Source: Dactylonectria macrodidyma (taxonomy: Eukaryota; Ascomycota; Sordariomycetes; Hypocreales; Nectriaceae). From it: a stretch of DNA of 64,000 nt. The notes under the pieces are model-generated. The model was not told the origin of the DNA, searched no databases, and saw only the letters and a program-made list of their open reading frames with translations. Shown here one piece after another: positions 21,203-30,877 of this stretch. Both the position numbers and the translations under genes were made by a program. Each line of letters begins with the position of its first letter. Positions within the stretch are counted from its first letter, which is position 1. The stretch lies in assembly GCA_020744425.1 (NCBI GenBank), contig JAGMUV010000006.1, positions 2,356,001-2,420,000 on the forward strand, in the 5' to 3' direction.

Positions 21203-21827
21203 GATGGACTGCTGATTCCTGGCATGTCATTCGCGAATTGCTCAGTTGATAAGAGGCTAGTTGCCCGCGGCGTATCATGGCTTCATGATCGACGGTGGAG
21301 TCATAATGGATCCGGTCATGACTTGCCGACAACTGTTCTATCAGCCCCGCGTCATCCTGTCTGATTATATCGAGGGGGAGTGGGCCAGTTCTCGCGTGGA
21401 CATGGTGATGGCTTGACTACGGTGATTGATTTGATGCCGAAGCGGAGAAACCCTGGTCCGGGGGTTAAAGAATAGCCGATATCGCAGTTTTCCGCGGGAA
21501 ACGACGGATGACGATCGGAGGGTTGGCTAGGCTGTGTGATACGGCACAAGGTGAGCAGTTGTTTCTAGTATCACCTCATGGCTATGCCGATTGTGTTATC
21601 AAATGTACTATACTATCGCTAACCTAGGACAATGTAATCTGTACAGGATGCAGTAAGAGAATGCGATGCGATAGAATGCATGATGCGACAAGAGAATGCA
21701 ACAAGCGATGCAGCAAACAATGCAGCAAGGCAATGTAAGACCAATGCGAATAATGCAAAAAAAAACCAATGCCAACCAACAAACCAAGCGCAGGCAACGC
21801 CTCCAATGCAAATATCGTCATGCCAAC
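21203..21827. other. intergenic region with degenerate ATGC-rich repeat
   Basis: Holds the esterase promoter and the 3' flank of the MCH1-like gene. From about 21645 to 21780 a degenerate motif around GAATGCRAYAA recurs many times without a strict period. No gene is seen. Confidence 0.45.
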
Positions 21828-23522
21828 TCAAATGACAATTCCTCTTTGTTTCCATCCTCCTGGTCCTCTCCAAGCCAACAACAACAGCCCGCATCCAACC
21901 CATACAGTAATGCTCTCTGCCCAGAATGTCGACGAATAGCAGTGCTGACCGTGACAGAATAAATCCCGGTCTTGTCCTGGTGATGACGATTTGTTGGCAC
22001 CTGCTTGGTACACGGCCGAATACACGAGTCCCCAAAACGTGGAACCCAACGCAGGCAACGTAGCAATGATGCCAAAGTTGGTGGAAAAGTTTTCAACTCC
22101 CCAGATAATGGTGACAATCAATGGGGTCAGGCTGAAAATGGCACCGTAACCTGCTCCAACTAATCCGGACACCATCCAGAAGCGTTCTCCGTGGTTTTGA
22201 ACCACTCCAGACGCCAAAATCACCAACCCCAAAGACAGCATAATGCCAAAGGAGAGGAGAAAAGCAACACGGGAAATGGCAAACCGTTTGGTCGCCACGT
22301 GTCGCTGCGGTGCGACTTGCACATGTTGTGTCTGAGGAGACGGGGCTAATAGATCGGTGAGTGTGCCGATGAGAATCCGAGACAGTGTGCTTGTGACACC
22401 AAAGATTGACACGTGCGTGGCGGCCGACGTTCGGTGTCCCAATCCTTCGGACATGGGCGGCGAGAGCGTACCGATGACGGTTCCAAGATTGTTGATAAAG
22501 GCTTCACCAGGACCGACCATGAAGAGGAAAGCCAACGCAAACGGCCACATGGTCCGGTCGGTGAGAAACTGTCGTGTCTCGGCGTTGAGAACCCAATTCT
22601 TCTTCCACTGCGCATCGTCGTCTTTCGATGGATCCAACAGTGCCGAGTCCTCCTGGGGGTGGTCGACTGTGCCGTAGCTCACTGATCGTCCAAGTAGAGA
22701 GCTTCCGTCTAGAAGGCCACTATGCTCCAGTTCCTCGATGGCCTCGTCGATGAGATCCTGCTCGTCCACGATCCTCAAAGCCACTGTGCCAATGACTCCT
22801 AGGGTGCAGTTCAAAATGCCGAGAAACACAAAGAAACGAAAGACATCCAAGTCGCCAATGGAGCCATCTGGTCGTCTCTCGGTAAACAACCGGCTGTTGC
22901 CAACCTGGCTCAGCCACATGGGACTCAGGCCAAACGACGTGATGGGCATGGCCAGCGCAAGACCGCGGTATTTTCCTTTGCCAAAGTTCTTTGCGCACGA
23001 TGACACAGCCGCCATGTAGATGGAGCAGGAGGCGATGCCGATGAAGACGAATGCAAGCATCATCAGCGGCAGCGACCAGGCGCCGTCAGCATCGAAAATG
23101 TTGTCATGGTATTGAAGATCCAGCTTCCGATAGACTCCCGCTGCTAGGCCATAGCCGCTGCCAAAGAATACAGCCGCCAACAGGGCCAACGGTCTGATTC
23201 CAACTCGGTCGCAAATGTATCCGAGGATCGAGATGGGAAGGTATAGCGCGACGGAACCGGCGATTGCGACGGCATTGACTTGAAACTGCGTATAATGTAG
23301 GCGCGATTGGAAGAGCGGCGCATACAACGAAAAGACGACAATCGAGCCTCCGCCCAAGGCGCAAAGGTTGGCCGTGATGAAGGAGATGAGTCGGACAGTG
23401 CGTTTCGTCCTCCGCCATCGCCGGTCGTCTACTTCGGAAACAGATGACGCATAGCTGGAACTGTAGATGGATGTCTGGTCAGTGTCGCGTCCGACGAGAG
23501 GTTCGCTCTCGTTAGACGGCAT
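21828..23522 (-). CDS. MCH1: MFS transporter of the MCH1 family
   Basis: Single exon, 564 residues from the ATG at 23522; an in-frame ATG at 23585 would add 21. After an acidic Ser/Tyr-rich tail come about 12 membrane segments. The first carries ANLCALGGGSIVVFSLYAPLFQSRLHYTQFQVNAV in pieces characteristic of fungal Mch1 proteins, with YICDRVGIRPL in the next loop. A long acidic cytosolic loop (about residues 255-320) separates the halves. Mch1 belongs to the monocarboxylate-transporter-like group and is usually placed in the vacuolar membrane; its substrate is unsettled. The 104-bp gap to the F-box gene upstream is small. Assignment to the family is firm, transport function is not. Confidence 0.85.
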   Translation of the reverse strand: MPSNESEPLVGRDTDQTSIYSSSYASSVSEVDDRRWRRTKRTVRLISFITANLCALGGGSIVVFSLYAPLFQSRLHYTQFQVNAVAIAGSVALYLPISILGYICDRVGIRPLALLAAVFFGSGYGLAAGVYRKLDLQYHDNIFDADGAWSLPLMMLAFVFIGIASCSIYMAAVSSCAKNFGKGKYRGLALAMPITSFGLSPMWLSQVGNSRLFTERRPDGSIGDLDVFRFFVFLGILNCTLGVIGTVALRIVDEQDLIDEAIEELEHSGLLDGSSLLGRSVSYGTVDHPQEDSALLDPSKDDDAQWKKNWVLNAETRQFLTDRTMWPFALAFLFMVGPGEAFINNLGTVIGTLSPPMSEGLGHRTSAATHVSIFGVTSTLSRILIGTLTDLLAPSPQTQHVQVAPQRHVATKRFAISRVAFLLSFGIMLSLGLVILASGVVQNHGERFWMVSGLVGAGYGAIFSLTPLIVTIIWGVENFSTNFGIIATLPALGSTFWGLVYSAVYQAGANKSSSPGQDRDLFCHGQHCYSSTFWAESITVWVGCGLLLLAWRGPGGWKQRGIVI

Positions 23523-23626
23523 CGTGATGGCGGAGACGTGAAGATGGAGAGTCTCACCAGGAGGACGGAATGATAAGGCCTCCAACTATCACGTCAATGC
23601 GAGTCACTTGAGCGCCATGACCCACG

Positions 23627-25412
23627 TCATTCGTTCCCGATTCCGCACTCGTCACGTGCCACCCCATGAGTCAACCGCACCAGGTTGTGACAGTTGGCGG
23701 GGTATTGATTTGACCTGGACACTGGGGATGCTCGATGTTGCTGTCGACTTGGATTTTCATTGGTGCCTTTGCTTTGGGAGAGTTTGAGAATCCACATGCC
23801 TGCAGTCGTCGGCACAAAAACGCAGTCGTCGCTCTGAAACAAGGGTCCAGTGGGGAATTCGCTATCAAAGTTGAGGTCTTCCACTTTGGATCCTGTGCCT
23901 GTTTGCGTCAATGCCTGGTTTAGGATGCTTCCGATGGGATGCATAATCTGCATGCCTGCTTCATAGTCGCTGTTCCACACCAGGAGTAGGTCCTGGTTCC
24001 AGAGGTGCACGCCTTTGAGAAATGACTCTATCGTGTGCTGAACTCGATTGCCATACTCTCGGTTGGTATCCCAGACGAGTCTTTTCCTCGGACCCTCGTA
24101 GTAGTATTGGGAAAAGGTTTGACCAAGGACGTTGAAGGTGATGGCTCCCCAGTCGCCGGGTCTCCATGTATGGCATTTGCACAATTCCGCCGGTCCATGA
24201 AACTTACCTTGCAGCCGGTAGATGCCTAAAGAGTAGGATCCAAAGTTGTCGGATTTTTGAGGATTATAATCCATCCTGATCCAGCTGGTATTGCTTGCGC
24301 AGGTATCGTCAGGATTCGTGAGAGGGTTTGCGATGGATGACTTTGATTGCCAGACTAGGCGGGCGTCTTGAAACTTGGCAACAACAAAGGTATACAGCCG
24401 TGCATCTAGACAGTTAGATGATTCGCCCAGGGATGGAGAACTTACCTGGTTGGACATGCTCATACAGCCAAACGGCAAATACAATGTTGGATTGCGGATG
24501 GAAGAGAAGTGCTGGCACGTCTCCAGGTCTCCGATCCAGAGTTTCCACTCCACTGAGATCTAGTTCCCTTGCATTGCCGTCTCTCCAGATGGTGATTTCG
24601 CCAGAAGTTGTCACAACACCAACGGATTCGCTTTGAGCGTAGCACTGGCTAACCGTTCCAGACAGGCGCAGGGTTTTCGTTTCTCCAGACTCCATGTGCA
24701 TAATGGATCTACTCGCGTTAGCATAGAAGAGATGTGCGCAATGTACTCACACTACGTTGCGATGTCCTTGGGGTTGTCTGACGATGAGCTTGTTGCTTGC
24801 TGCCAGCAGCTGGTGGCTCGTCTGATCCAGACCTCCAGCAAAACGATGGCGAGTTCCTTGATTCAAATCGTCTACAATGACAAGGTCTCGACTTGGTTGC
24901 CACGTTATCTTGCCATCAGTATAGAAAACGTTGAACTCGCCAGTCACAATGTTAAGGGGGCTGATTGTTGACCGAGGCCGGACAACGTTTCGAAACATAC
25001 AACTGTCCCAGGCCATGTCCCAAAGTATCATGGTTTTGTCAAAGAACCTGGCCGTCTGGCGTTCTTTCCTTCTTTTCATGGCATCGAAAAATAATTGTCG
25101 CGACGTCTCTGTGGGGAATGATTCACGAACGCCGGGAGCGAAGCGTTTGCAGAGCGATGTCCAGATGGCATCGTGTGACCAGGCAATGGCCCATCCTTTG
25201 GATACCAAGCGACAGGCGATGGCGTCTTCCAAATCCAGGTGAGGAATGAGGTCGCAGACGATTTCTGGTGGGAGGTCTTCGAGGCCCGCCAATTTGATGC
25301 GGCTACCCTGTAACAAATTTCGGACATATAATATCTCCCACGACGAAAGGCGAGACACAAAACGATGCAGGTCAGCTTTCCTCTCCGGTTGGATTCCAGA
25401 ATTAGGTGCCAT
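23627..25412 (-). CDS. F-box protein
   Basis: Three exons, read on the minus strand: 25412-24751, 24708-24446 and 24405-23627, giving 567 residues. Introns are 42 and 40 nt, both with GTRAGT donors and CTAAC branch points. I chose the ATG at 25412; the frame is open further up. The F-box is near residues 43-85 (LEDLPPEIVCDLIPHLDLEDAIACRLVSKGW in pieces). The rest has repeated short beta-strand segments such as TVSQCYAQSESVGVVTTSG and GEITIWRDG, suggesting a propeller-like substrate domain. The predicted role is the substrate adaptor of an SCF ubiquitin ligase; the target is unknown. It is packed between two genes on the same strand with about 0.1-kb gaps. Confidence 0.8.
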
Positions 25413-25504
25413 GTTTGTGGTGTTTGGAGCAAGTTGAAATGCACAACCTTTCAAAGTAAGCGGCAATCATGTGACCCCGCATCTACCTCAATATCGAACA
25501 AGAA

Positions 25505-26506
25505 TCAATTCTTTGGTATCGTAACATTTGCCCACCATGTCTTGATACCTGCAACATCGCACCAAGCTAGGTCTGTTGGATCTTGGAACCACCATTTGCC
25601 CCTATCGCTTGCATACTTTTTAAGACTACCGCCATCAAACCGATGATTCTTGACACCCAAGAGCAGTACAGCACTTCCAACGTCGGGAATAAACTCTTCA
25701 GGATCGAGAAAAACTGTTAGGTGGACTTTTTTCGATGTTGATGGATCCGTGAGTCGAGCGGTGCGTTGTCGGTGCGGGGCGAGGTTAGACGCTTCCACGG
25801 GAGATAACGATGCAACAATGGCGAGGACATTGCAGGACCAATTCTGAGCATACGGTAGATGAGGAATAGATCGTAAGGTGGTAAGCTTCAAAGGCGTCTG
25901 GGGATCATGCCAGTCACGAGCGAGAGCGACAGGTTGGGGCTTGGGGGCTTTTTTGGGGTATGCTTGGACATCAAAGGCCTCGAAAGCATCCTCCGCTGCG
26001 TCCGAGTCTTGACTTGCGTCTAGCACTTCAGGCTGATCTGGAGGTTGATCTGGAGGTTGATCCTGAGGCTGACCTGGTTTGTCGGCTTGGTTTGCTGGCT
26101 TGATTTGATACGTCGGGGGTTGGGCAACACGGTACGAATCGTTCCAACCAACGACGAGGAGATCTTCCAATACTAGGTACACCATGGGCCCAGACTCTTT
26201 CAACCTGAATTGAAAGCTTTCGCATTGTATATATGCCCCCACGGATATGTCTCCCATATGGATGAGTCGGTGTAGATTTCCTGGCAGAAGAGCTTGGATG
26301 CAAAGCACTCCATCACCCAGCAACAAGCGAATGGCCTGCCATCTTCCCGTGCTCGATACGGAGGCGCGATCAAACCCTTCAATGAGAAAAATGGAACCAG
26401 GAACGCAATATCGACTTCGTAAAATGTCTCCAATGACGGGGACGAGTTCAAACCGGTCGCCAAGAAAGGTAATGGTAGGTTTGAGTACTGGAGGAGGACC
26501 AGCCAT
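25505..26506 (-). CDS. OB-fold-like protein, function unknown
   Basis: Single exon, 333 residues. The N-terminal half has beta-rich segments (ITFLGDRFELVPVIGD, GSIFLIEGF, QAIRLLLGDGVLCIQALL) like an OB-fold. A Pro/Gln/Asp-rich linker with a PPDQ repeat follows (about residues 145-165). The C-terminal half (VHLTVFLDPEEFIPDVGSAVLLLGVKNHRF in pieces, then GGSLKKYASD and WW) resembles the strand pattern of RPA-like single-strand DNA-binding OB-folds. I suggest a nucleic-acid-binding role, perhaps at replication forks or telomeres, but this rests only on pattern reading. It is divergent from the HAL2-type gene (255 bp apart). Confidence 0.65.
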   Translation of the reverse strand: MAGPPPVLKPTITFLGDRFELVPVIGDILRSRYCVPGSIFLIEGFDRASVSSTGRWQAIRLLLGDGVLCIQALLPGNLHRLIHMGDISVGAYIQCESFQFRLKESGPMVYLVLEDLLVVGWNDSYRVAQPPTYQIKPANQADKPGQPQDQPPDQPPDQPEVLDASQDSDAAEDAFEAFDVQAYPKKAPKPQPVALARDWHDPQTPLKLTTLRSIPHLPYAQNWSCNVLAIVASLSPVEASNLAPHRQRTARLTDPSTSKKVHLTVFLDPEEFIPDVGSAVLLLGVKNHRFDGGSLKKYASDRGKWWFQDPTDLAWCDVAGIKTWWANVTIPKN

Positions 26507-26761
26507 GATGATGGTAGGGTTGAGTACTGGTCATGGCGCACGATGATGACAGAGCCAAGTTGCACAGTGTGGTTGACGGCACGTGGGATTTTAGTTGACC
26601 TCGACCACCTAGTTACCATCAACAAGAGAATCACCAATTGATCAAATTTGAAGCCGATTCGAGATTTGCACCTGATTGTTGATCATACGAATTTCATCCG
26701 ATACCTGGGTACTTCCAATTTGGTGGAGCACAGCGGCCACGTTTTTCCCTCACACACCAAC

Positions 26762-27817
26762 ATGGACAGTCCCTATTCGCGAGAATTGACAGTCGCCTTC
26801 GGCGCTCTGCAAGGGGCAGCTCAGCTGAGCCAGTCTATTGTATCGTCAAGAGATAAAGGCGTCATTGAAAAGGATGATTTAAGCCCTGTGACGGTGGCCG
26901 ATTTCGCAGTCCAAGCCCTCCTTACCGCAACGATCAAGGACGCGTTTCCAGAAGACCGAGTCGTCGGAGAAGAGGATGCATCCGATTTGAGAAAGAATCC
27001 GGTGTTGATGGAACGAGTATGGGAACTTTTGAATCGCAACAGCGGCGCTCACAAGTTGCCCGCCACTCGGGATCGAATGTGTGACTTGATTGACGAGTGC
27101 GGCTCCAACAGTCCTGGATCAGGACGAACCTGGGTATTCGATCCCATAGATGGAACAAAGACCTACGTCCGCGGAGAGCTCTACGCCATCAACATCGGTC
27201 TCTTGCTCGATGGAAAGCAGGTAGCTGGCATCGTTGCGTGTCCCAACATGTCCATGGACGCAACAGCACCGCTGCGAAACGAAAACATTGATCCTACAGG
27301 CCAGGGATGCATCGTCTTTGCTGTAAAGGGCTACGGAACCTACATACGACCCTTGAGTGGAAGCAATGTCCAGCCAAAGAAGTTGACTCGTCACGCCAAT
27401 AACCAGGACGTTCGCTTCGTTACAAGCATCAGCATCGTCGACTCAGCCTTGGATGGAGTCCATGAGGTGGTTGCCGACCGACTCAACGCGTCCTATCCCG
27501 GCTGTGATCTTGTACCCTGGGTTCTCCGATGGGCAGTTTTGGCAATGGGGCTTGGCAACACGACGGTTTGGGTATACAAGCGCAAAGACCGATTCGCAAA
27601 GGCATGGGATCACGCAGGAGCCATGCTTTTGTTTGAAGAGTGTGGCGGTACCATTACCGACGTCAGAGGGAAGCCGATTGATTTGTCTGCAGGGCGGAAG
27701 ATTTGTGCCAACTTTGGCTTTGTCGCTGCACCAGCTGACATTCATGGGAGGGTTTTAGAGGCAGTGCAAAAGGTTCTTGTTGAGCATGGAAAGCAAGACT
27801 GGTTGGACCATGCCTAG
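26762..27817 (+). CDS. HAL2: 3'(2'),5'-bisphosphate nucleotidase (HAL2/MET22)
   Basis: Single exon, 351 residues, the usual length. I chose the ATG at 26762, which begins MDSPYSREL as in relatives; the open frame upstream to 26648 lacks an ATG in good context. Metal-binding motifs are GEED at residues 69-72 and DPIDGT at 127-132, with WDHAGAMLLFEECGG near the C-terminus. The enzyme hydrolyses 3'-phosphoadenosine 5'-phosphate, a by-product of sulfate assimilation, to AMP. The family is inhibited by lithium and sodium. All catalytic residues are present. It shares a 255-bp divergent promoter with the OB-fold-like gene. Confidence 0.95.
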   Translation: MDSPYSRELTVAFGALQGAAQLSQSIVSSRDKGVIEKDDLSPVTVADFAVQALLTATIKDAFPEDRVVGEEDASDLRKNPVLMERVWELLNRNSGAHKLPATRDRMCDLIDECGSNSPGSGRTWVFDPIDGTKTYVRGELYAINIGLLLDGKQVAGIVACPNMSMDATAPLRNENIDPTGQGCIVFAVKGYGTYIRPLSGSNVQPKKLTRHANNQDVRFVTSISIVDSALDGVHEVVADRLNASYPGCDLVPWVLRWAVLAMGLGNTTVWVYKRKDRFAKAWDHAGAMLLFEECGGTITDVRGKPIDLSAGRKICANFGFVAAPADIHGRVLEAVQKVLVEHGKQDWLDHA

Positions 27818-27873
27818 AGTTTAATCTATTTGAGCCACGCAGTCATTCAGTCCTAGAGTGTCTATCCAAGCTC

Positions 27874-27920
27874 TTCAACCTTGCTTTCAACCTTGCTTTC
27901 AACCTTATTTTTCAACCTTG
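27874..27920. repeat. 12-bp tandem repeat (TCAACCTTGCTT)
   Basis: Three to four imperfect copies just downstream of the bisphosphate nucleotidase gene. Confidence 0.65.
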
Positions 27921-28000
27921 GCCTCATTATCCTTGGCCTCATTAATCTGATTGCCCTTTGTATCCTTGCCTCCCATGTTGGATTGATCATACACAAGAGC

Positions 28001-28007
28001 AAAAAAA
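28001..28007 (-). terminator. RNA polymerase III terminator (T7) of tRNA-Leu
   Basis: Seven T residues on the minus strand follow the discriminator base of the tRNA directly. Confidence 0.85.
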
Positions 28008-28106
28008 TGATGAGACTGGGATTCGAACCCAGGAGGATTGCTCCACCAGGAATGAGGTGTTAAGGTGACCTTAACCTGACGCCATAACCAACTCGGCCAT
28101 CTCACC
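28008..28106 (-). tRNA. tRNA-Leu(AAG): tRNA-Leu(AAG) with intron
   Basis: On the minus strand the acceptor arms are GGTGAGA and TCTCATC, with discriminator A. The D arm is GCC/GGC, and the T arm is CTGGG-TTCGAAT-CCCAG. The anticodon stem TCAGG pairs with CCTGG. The loop between them is 24 nt, so it must contain an intron of about 17 nt after position 37. The precursor has TTAAGGT pairing with ACCTTAA, the helix expected for tRNA-splicing endonuclease. A 13-nt variable arm makes it class II. Anticodon AAG (leucine, CUU/CUC codons) follows from this folding. Confidence 0.92.
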
Positions 28107-28694
28107 TGATGGTCTCATGGACCCGCTTGTTGTTGTGGACGGGGCAGTTCGTTAAAGAGTAGAAAGTTGGGTTCTCTAAGTAAGGTCATTAGAGATTAAT
28201 CGTTGCTAGAATCACATAGACATATCTAATCGATGATACTATTAAGAGACTCGGCGCACTTAATTACTTTGTTCGTTAAGCATTCGTTGGACATTCGCCG
28301 TGCACTCGTCGAGCAGTCAAACATATGTCACGAAATGGCGCGTACCATCTTAGGCGAGCGTTCGCCAAGCGTTCGCCGAATAGTCGTCGGATTTTGTTCA
28401 TTTGATAGGATTTGTTAAATAACAGTCGACTGTTCGGCGATCGCTCGGCAACAATTTGGTGGTTGAGACTGGCAATTTAATGTATGGATAGAGATGCGAC
28501 GTTTTATGCCGGTTTAAAGGTCACAGTTCTTCACCTCATTCAAATATCTCATGCCCTCTAAATCACTCTACAAGCCAGGTTTCTGTATGTAAGTGTCATT
28601 ATATGCGAAATGATAGTTCTAATTGAACATGCCTCCTGGTATACTGAATCCTGCCGCCTCTGTCTCCTGTCTGGTATGCTATGTGAGGTGAAGA
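28107..28694. other. intergenic region with 11-bp motif arrays
   Basis: No gene is visible. Positions 28274-28450 carry the 11-bp motif arrays listed separately; the rest is AT-rich. Confidence 0.5.
28274..28450. repeat. arrays of an 11-bp motif near CGYCGARCANT, locus 1
   Basis: Four adjoining forward units lie at 28274-28284 (CGTTAAGCATT), 28285-28295, 28296-28306 (CGCCGTGCACT) and 28307-28317 (CGTCGAGCAGT). A second forward set follows at 28352-28395, including CGCCAAGCGTT and CGCCGAATAGT. An inverted set lies at 28418-28450, including ACTGTTCGGCG, the complement of CGCCGAACAGT. The spacing is exactly 11 bp inside each set. The same motif recurs at 46039-46152. It could be a foldback element, transposase subterminal repeats or a protein-binding array. 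Confidence 0.8.
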
Positions 28695-29468
28695 TCACTG
28701 TCTGATCCTGATAGAAACCACCAACCCCCATCCAGTCTTGCTTTCCCAGATGCCCATTTCATTCTCACGCCGAAACGTCACCTCCTCTGCCTTGACCGTC
28801 ATTGAAACTTCTTCCTCTTCATTTCGAGATGCTTGGGATGGTAGTGATGGTGACGGAGGTGCATCGGGCTTTTTAAACATGCCCCAACCGCTCGATTTTC
28901 TGGGTTGAACCGGTGCGACGAATGGTAGAGGTGCGACTCTCCTCGGCCGTTCTGGTTGAAGGTATTTGGCTAGTCGAGAAGCCATCTCGTCGTCAGACCA
29001 CCAGAGTGATTCGTCAGGTGCGCTGGATACAGGTTCGTCCCATCTACCCCAGTCGTCGAATTCCCTTTGTCGGGGTGTTTCTGGCTTCCCTTTGGAATCT
29101 CCCTTGAGCTTGGCATCCTCGCGAATCCTCACAACTTTTCGGGTTTGGTCTTCATCGCTGAAAATCCATTCCTTTCCCACCGAACCTTCCGGGACCATGG
29201 TCATTTCTAGTAGCCTTGGCGGACGATTCATTGCGGTAATGCTTTGGATGAAACCCTCGATATGAGGGACCAAGAGGGCCAGGATTTCACTATCCCTCTC
29301 ATCGCGTTCCGATGTTCGAGCGGCTCGAGCTGATGAGATGCGTGATGATATGTCTCTGAAGTGTGAAGAGAATAGCGATGGAAGAGTGTGCGATGTCTGC
29401 GACGAGGGAATTGGAGAATACGGCGGTGGCATATCCTCATCGAGGACATCTCTGCTTTGTTTCGACAT
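28695..29468 (-). CDS. unknown fungal protein with PPxY motif
   Basis: Single exon, 257 residues from the ATG at 29468; the open frame continues upstream to 29552. PPPY at residues 14-17 matches the PPxY ligand of WW domains, as in arrestin-like or Rsp5-adaptor proteins. A leucine-rich helix (SEILALLVPHIEGFIQSI) and an acidic and aromatic block (PDESLWWSDDEMASRLAKYL) look conserved-domain-like. A proline-rich stretch and a beta-rich C-terminus (VTFRRENEMGIWESKTGWGLVV) follow. No membrane segment. I do not know the family's function; ubiquitin-ligase binding via PPxY is only a suggestion. Confidence 0.7.
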   Translation of the reverse strand: MSKQSRDVLDEDMPPPYSPIPSSQTSHTLPSLFSSHFRDISSRISSARAARTSERDERDSEILALLVPHIEGFIQSITAMNRPPRLLEMTMVPEGSVGKEWIFSDEDQTRKVVRIREDAKLKGDSKGKPETPRQREFDDWGRWDEPVSSAPDESLWWSDDEMASRLAKYLQPERPRRVAPLPFVAPVQPRKSSGWGMFKKPDAPPSPSLPSQASRNEEEEVSMTVKAEEVTFRRENEMGIWESKTGWGLVVSIRIRQ

Positions 29469-30877
29469 GATGACTGACCGTGTACAACTGAATGAACTAG
29501 GAATCATCGGCATATACTCAAGGAGATGCAAGCAGGAGATGCAGCATGCCAAGACTACTGAATCAGCCTCGTGACTGATGTTCGTTTGGTTCCGTCAGCG
29601 CCCGGCGGCAAGGCAGTCCAATGATTTCGTGTCGAATGTTGCAGCCTTGAAGCAGTGATGTGCGGGGGTGTGTGAGGCTTGTGCCACCGGACTTGTGAGG
29701 CGCAGCACTAGCTGAAGATCATGCCAAAGGTCCGCGCCCAAGGCTTGGCAAGGTTAGGCTTTCAGTAAGGCAGCCAAAACAATGAATAGCATTTTTTCGT
29801 TGCACGTGGTTGCTCATGACTTTTGATTGATCTAAAAATTTGGTGAGCTATGGTTCGGTCAACTAAAAGAGGTTCGGTATCAACCTGGAGAGCCTTGAGC
29901 TTGAGCCTAGCTTGAAAGCCTTACAAAGAGTCCTACAGTGGACCTCCAGTGCCTCCAGTGCCTCCAGTGCCTCCAGTCGACCAAGCAAACGATGCTACAG
30001 TGCATGCAACACAAAGCCAACACTCACTGCAGCTGGGCGTGTTATCCCTGCATTATTGACGTTGATCCTCCACTCTCAAACAATTCTTGCCTCCACTGCA
30101 ACACCTGTTCGGGTCTCCGGCATGTTTGAATGAGTTGGGTGATTTAATCATGTCCAGGTGTGGTGAGCATTGCGACTGGGCATTCTGGGCGGTTGCCATC
30201 ATTGGCTATAATTTTGCGGGGTCAAGGTTTACAGGGCTATGCCCAGGGAGCTGAACCTGCTAATTCCGCTATGGCCCCTAACCAACACCCTAGACCTGAT
30301 GCGCTGTCATGATACGCTGTTCCCTTCAATAGGTGGACATTGTCTTCACTGCCTCATTGTACATGACCTTCAATCCATGCCATCAATGCCAATCACTAAC
30401 ACAATTGAGAAATTACCTCGGAGATGTATCCTCAAGGATAGAAATCCTCAAGTTCCGTGGCAAGTCACTGCCTCTTCCATTGTCACGAGACCCGAGTAAG
30501 CTTCTGGGGCCCTTGGAAATCGAAGGCTTCCGGAATAAGTGGAATAACGAGCATGCAACCAGGGCGCACACTGCCTCACCTGACTTAAACGACAACCGCT
30601 AGGGTCTGCCAATGAATAAAAATATCGACAGGGTTGGTTGAATGCCTGATGAGAGGCTAAGAGGGTTTGTTGCCGGAACACCATTGTGTCAGCCACATCC
30701 CGTGAAACTGTACATAAAAGAGCTGCCATCCCCCTTTACCTACACCATCTCGTACTTGGGCTTTTTATCTACACATTCATCTCAGAATTGGTTCAGATAG
30801 AATAATCAGTTTTGGACTTGATACTATCTAGCCATCTTTATCTTGATACCCGACATCAACCGTCACATCACGCCACC
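29469..30877. other. 1.4-kb intergenic region
   Basis: Divergent promoters of the PPxY gene and flotillin. A short 9-bp repeat lies at 29944-29977. TACATAAAAG near 30712 may be the flotillin TATA box. No supportable gene. Confidence 0.5.
29944..29977. repeat. 9-bp tandem repeat (CTCCAGTGC)
   Basis: Nearly four perfect copies in intergenic DNA. Confidence 0.75.

Noticed and set aside
28274..28450. CRISPR-like array
   Set aside because: Units are adjoining and only 11 bp, without spacers, in a fungal genome.
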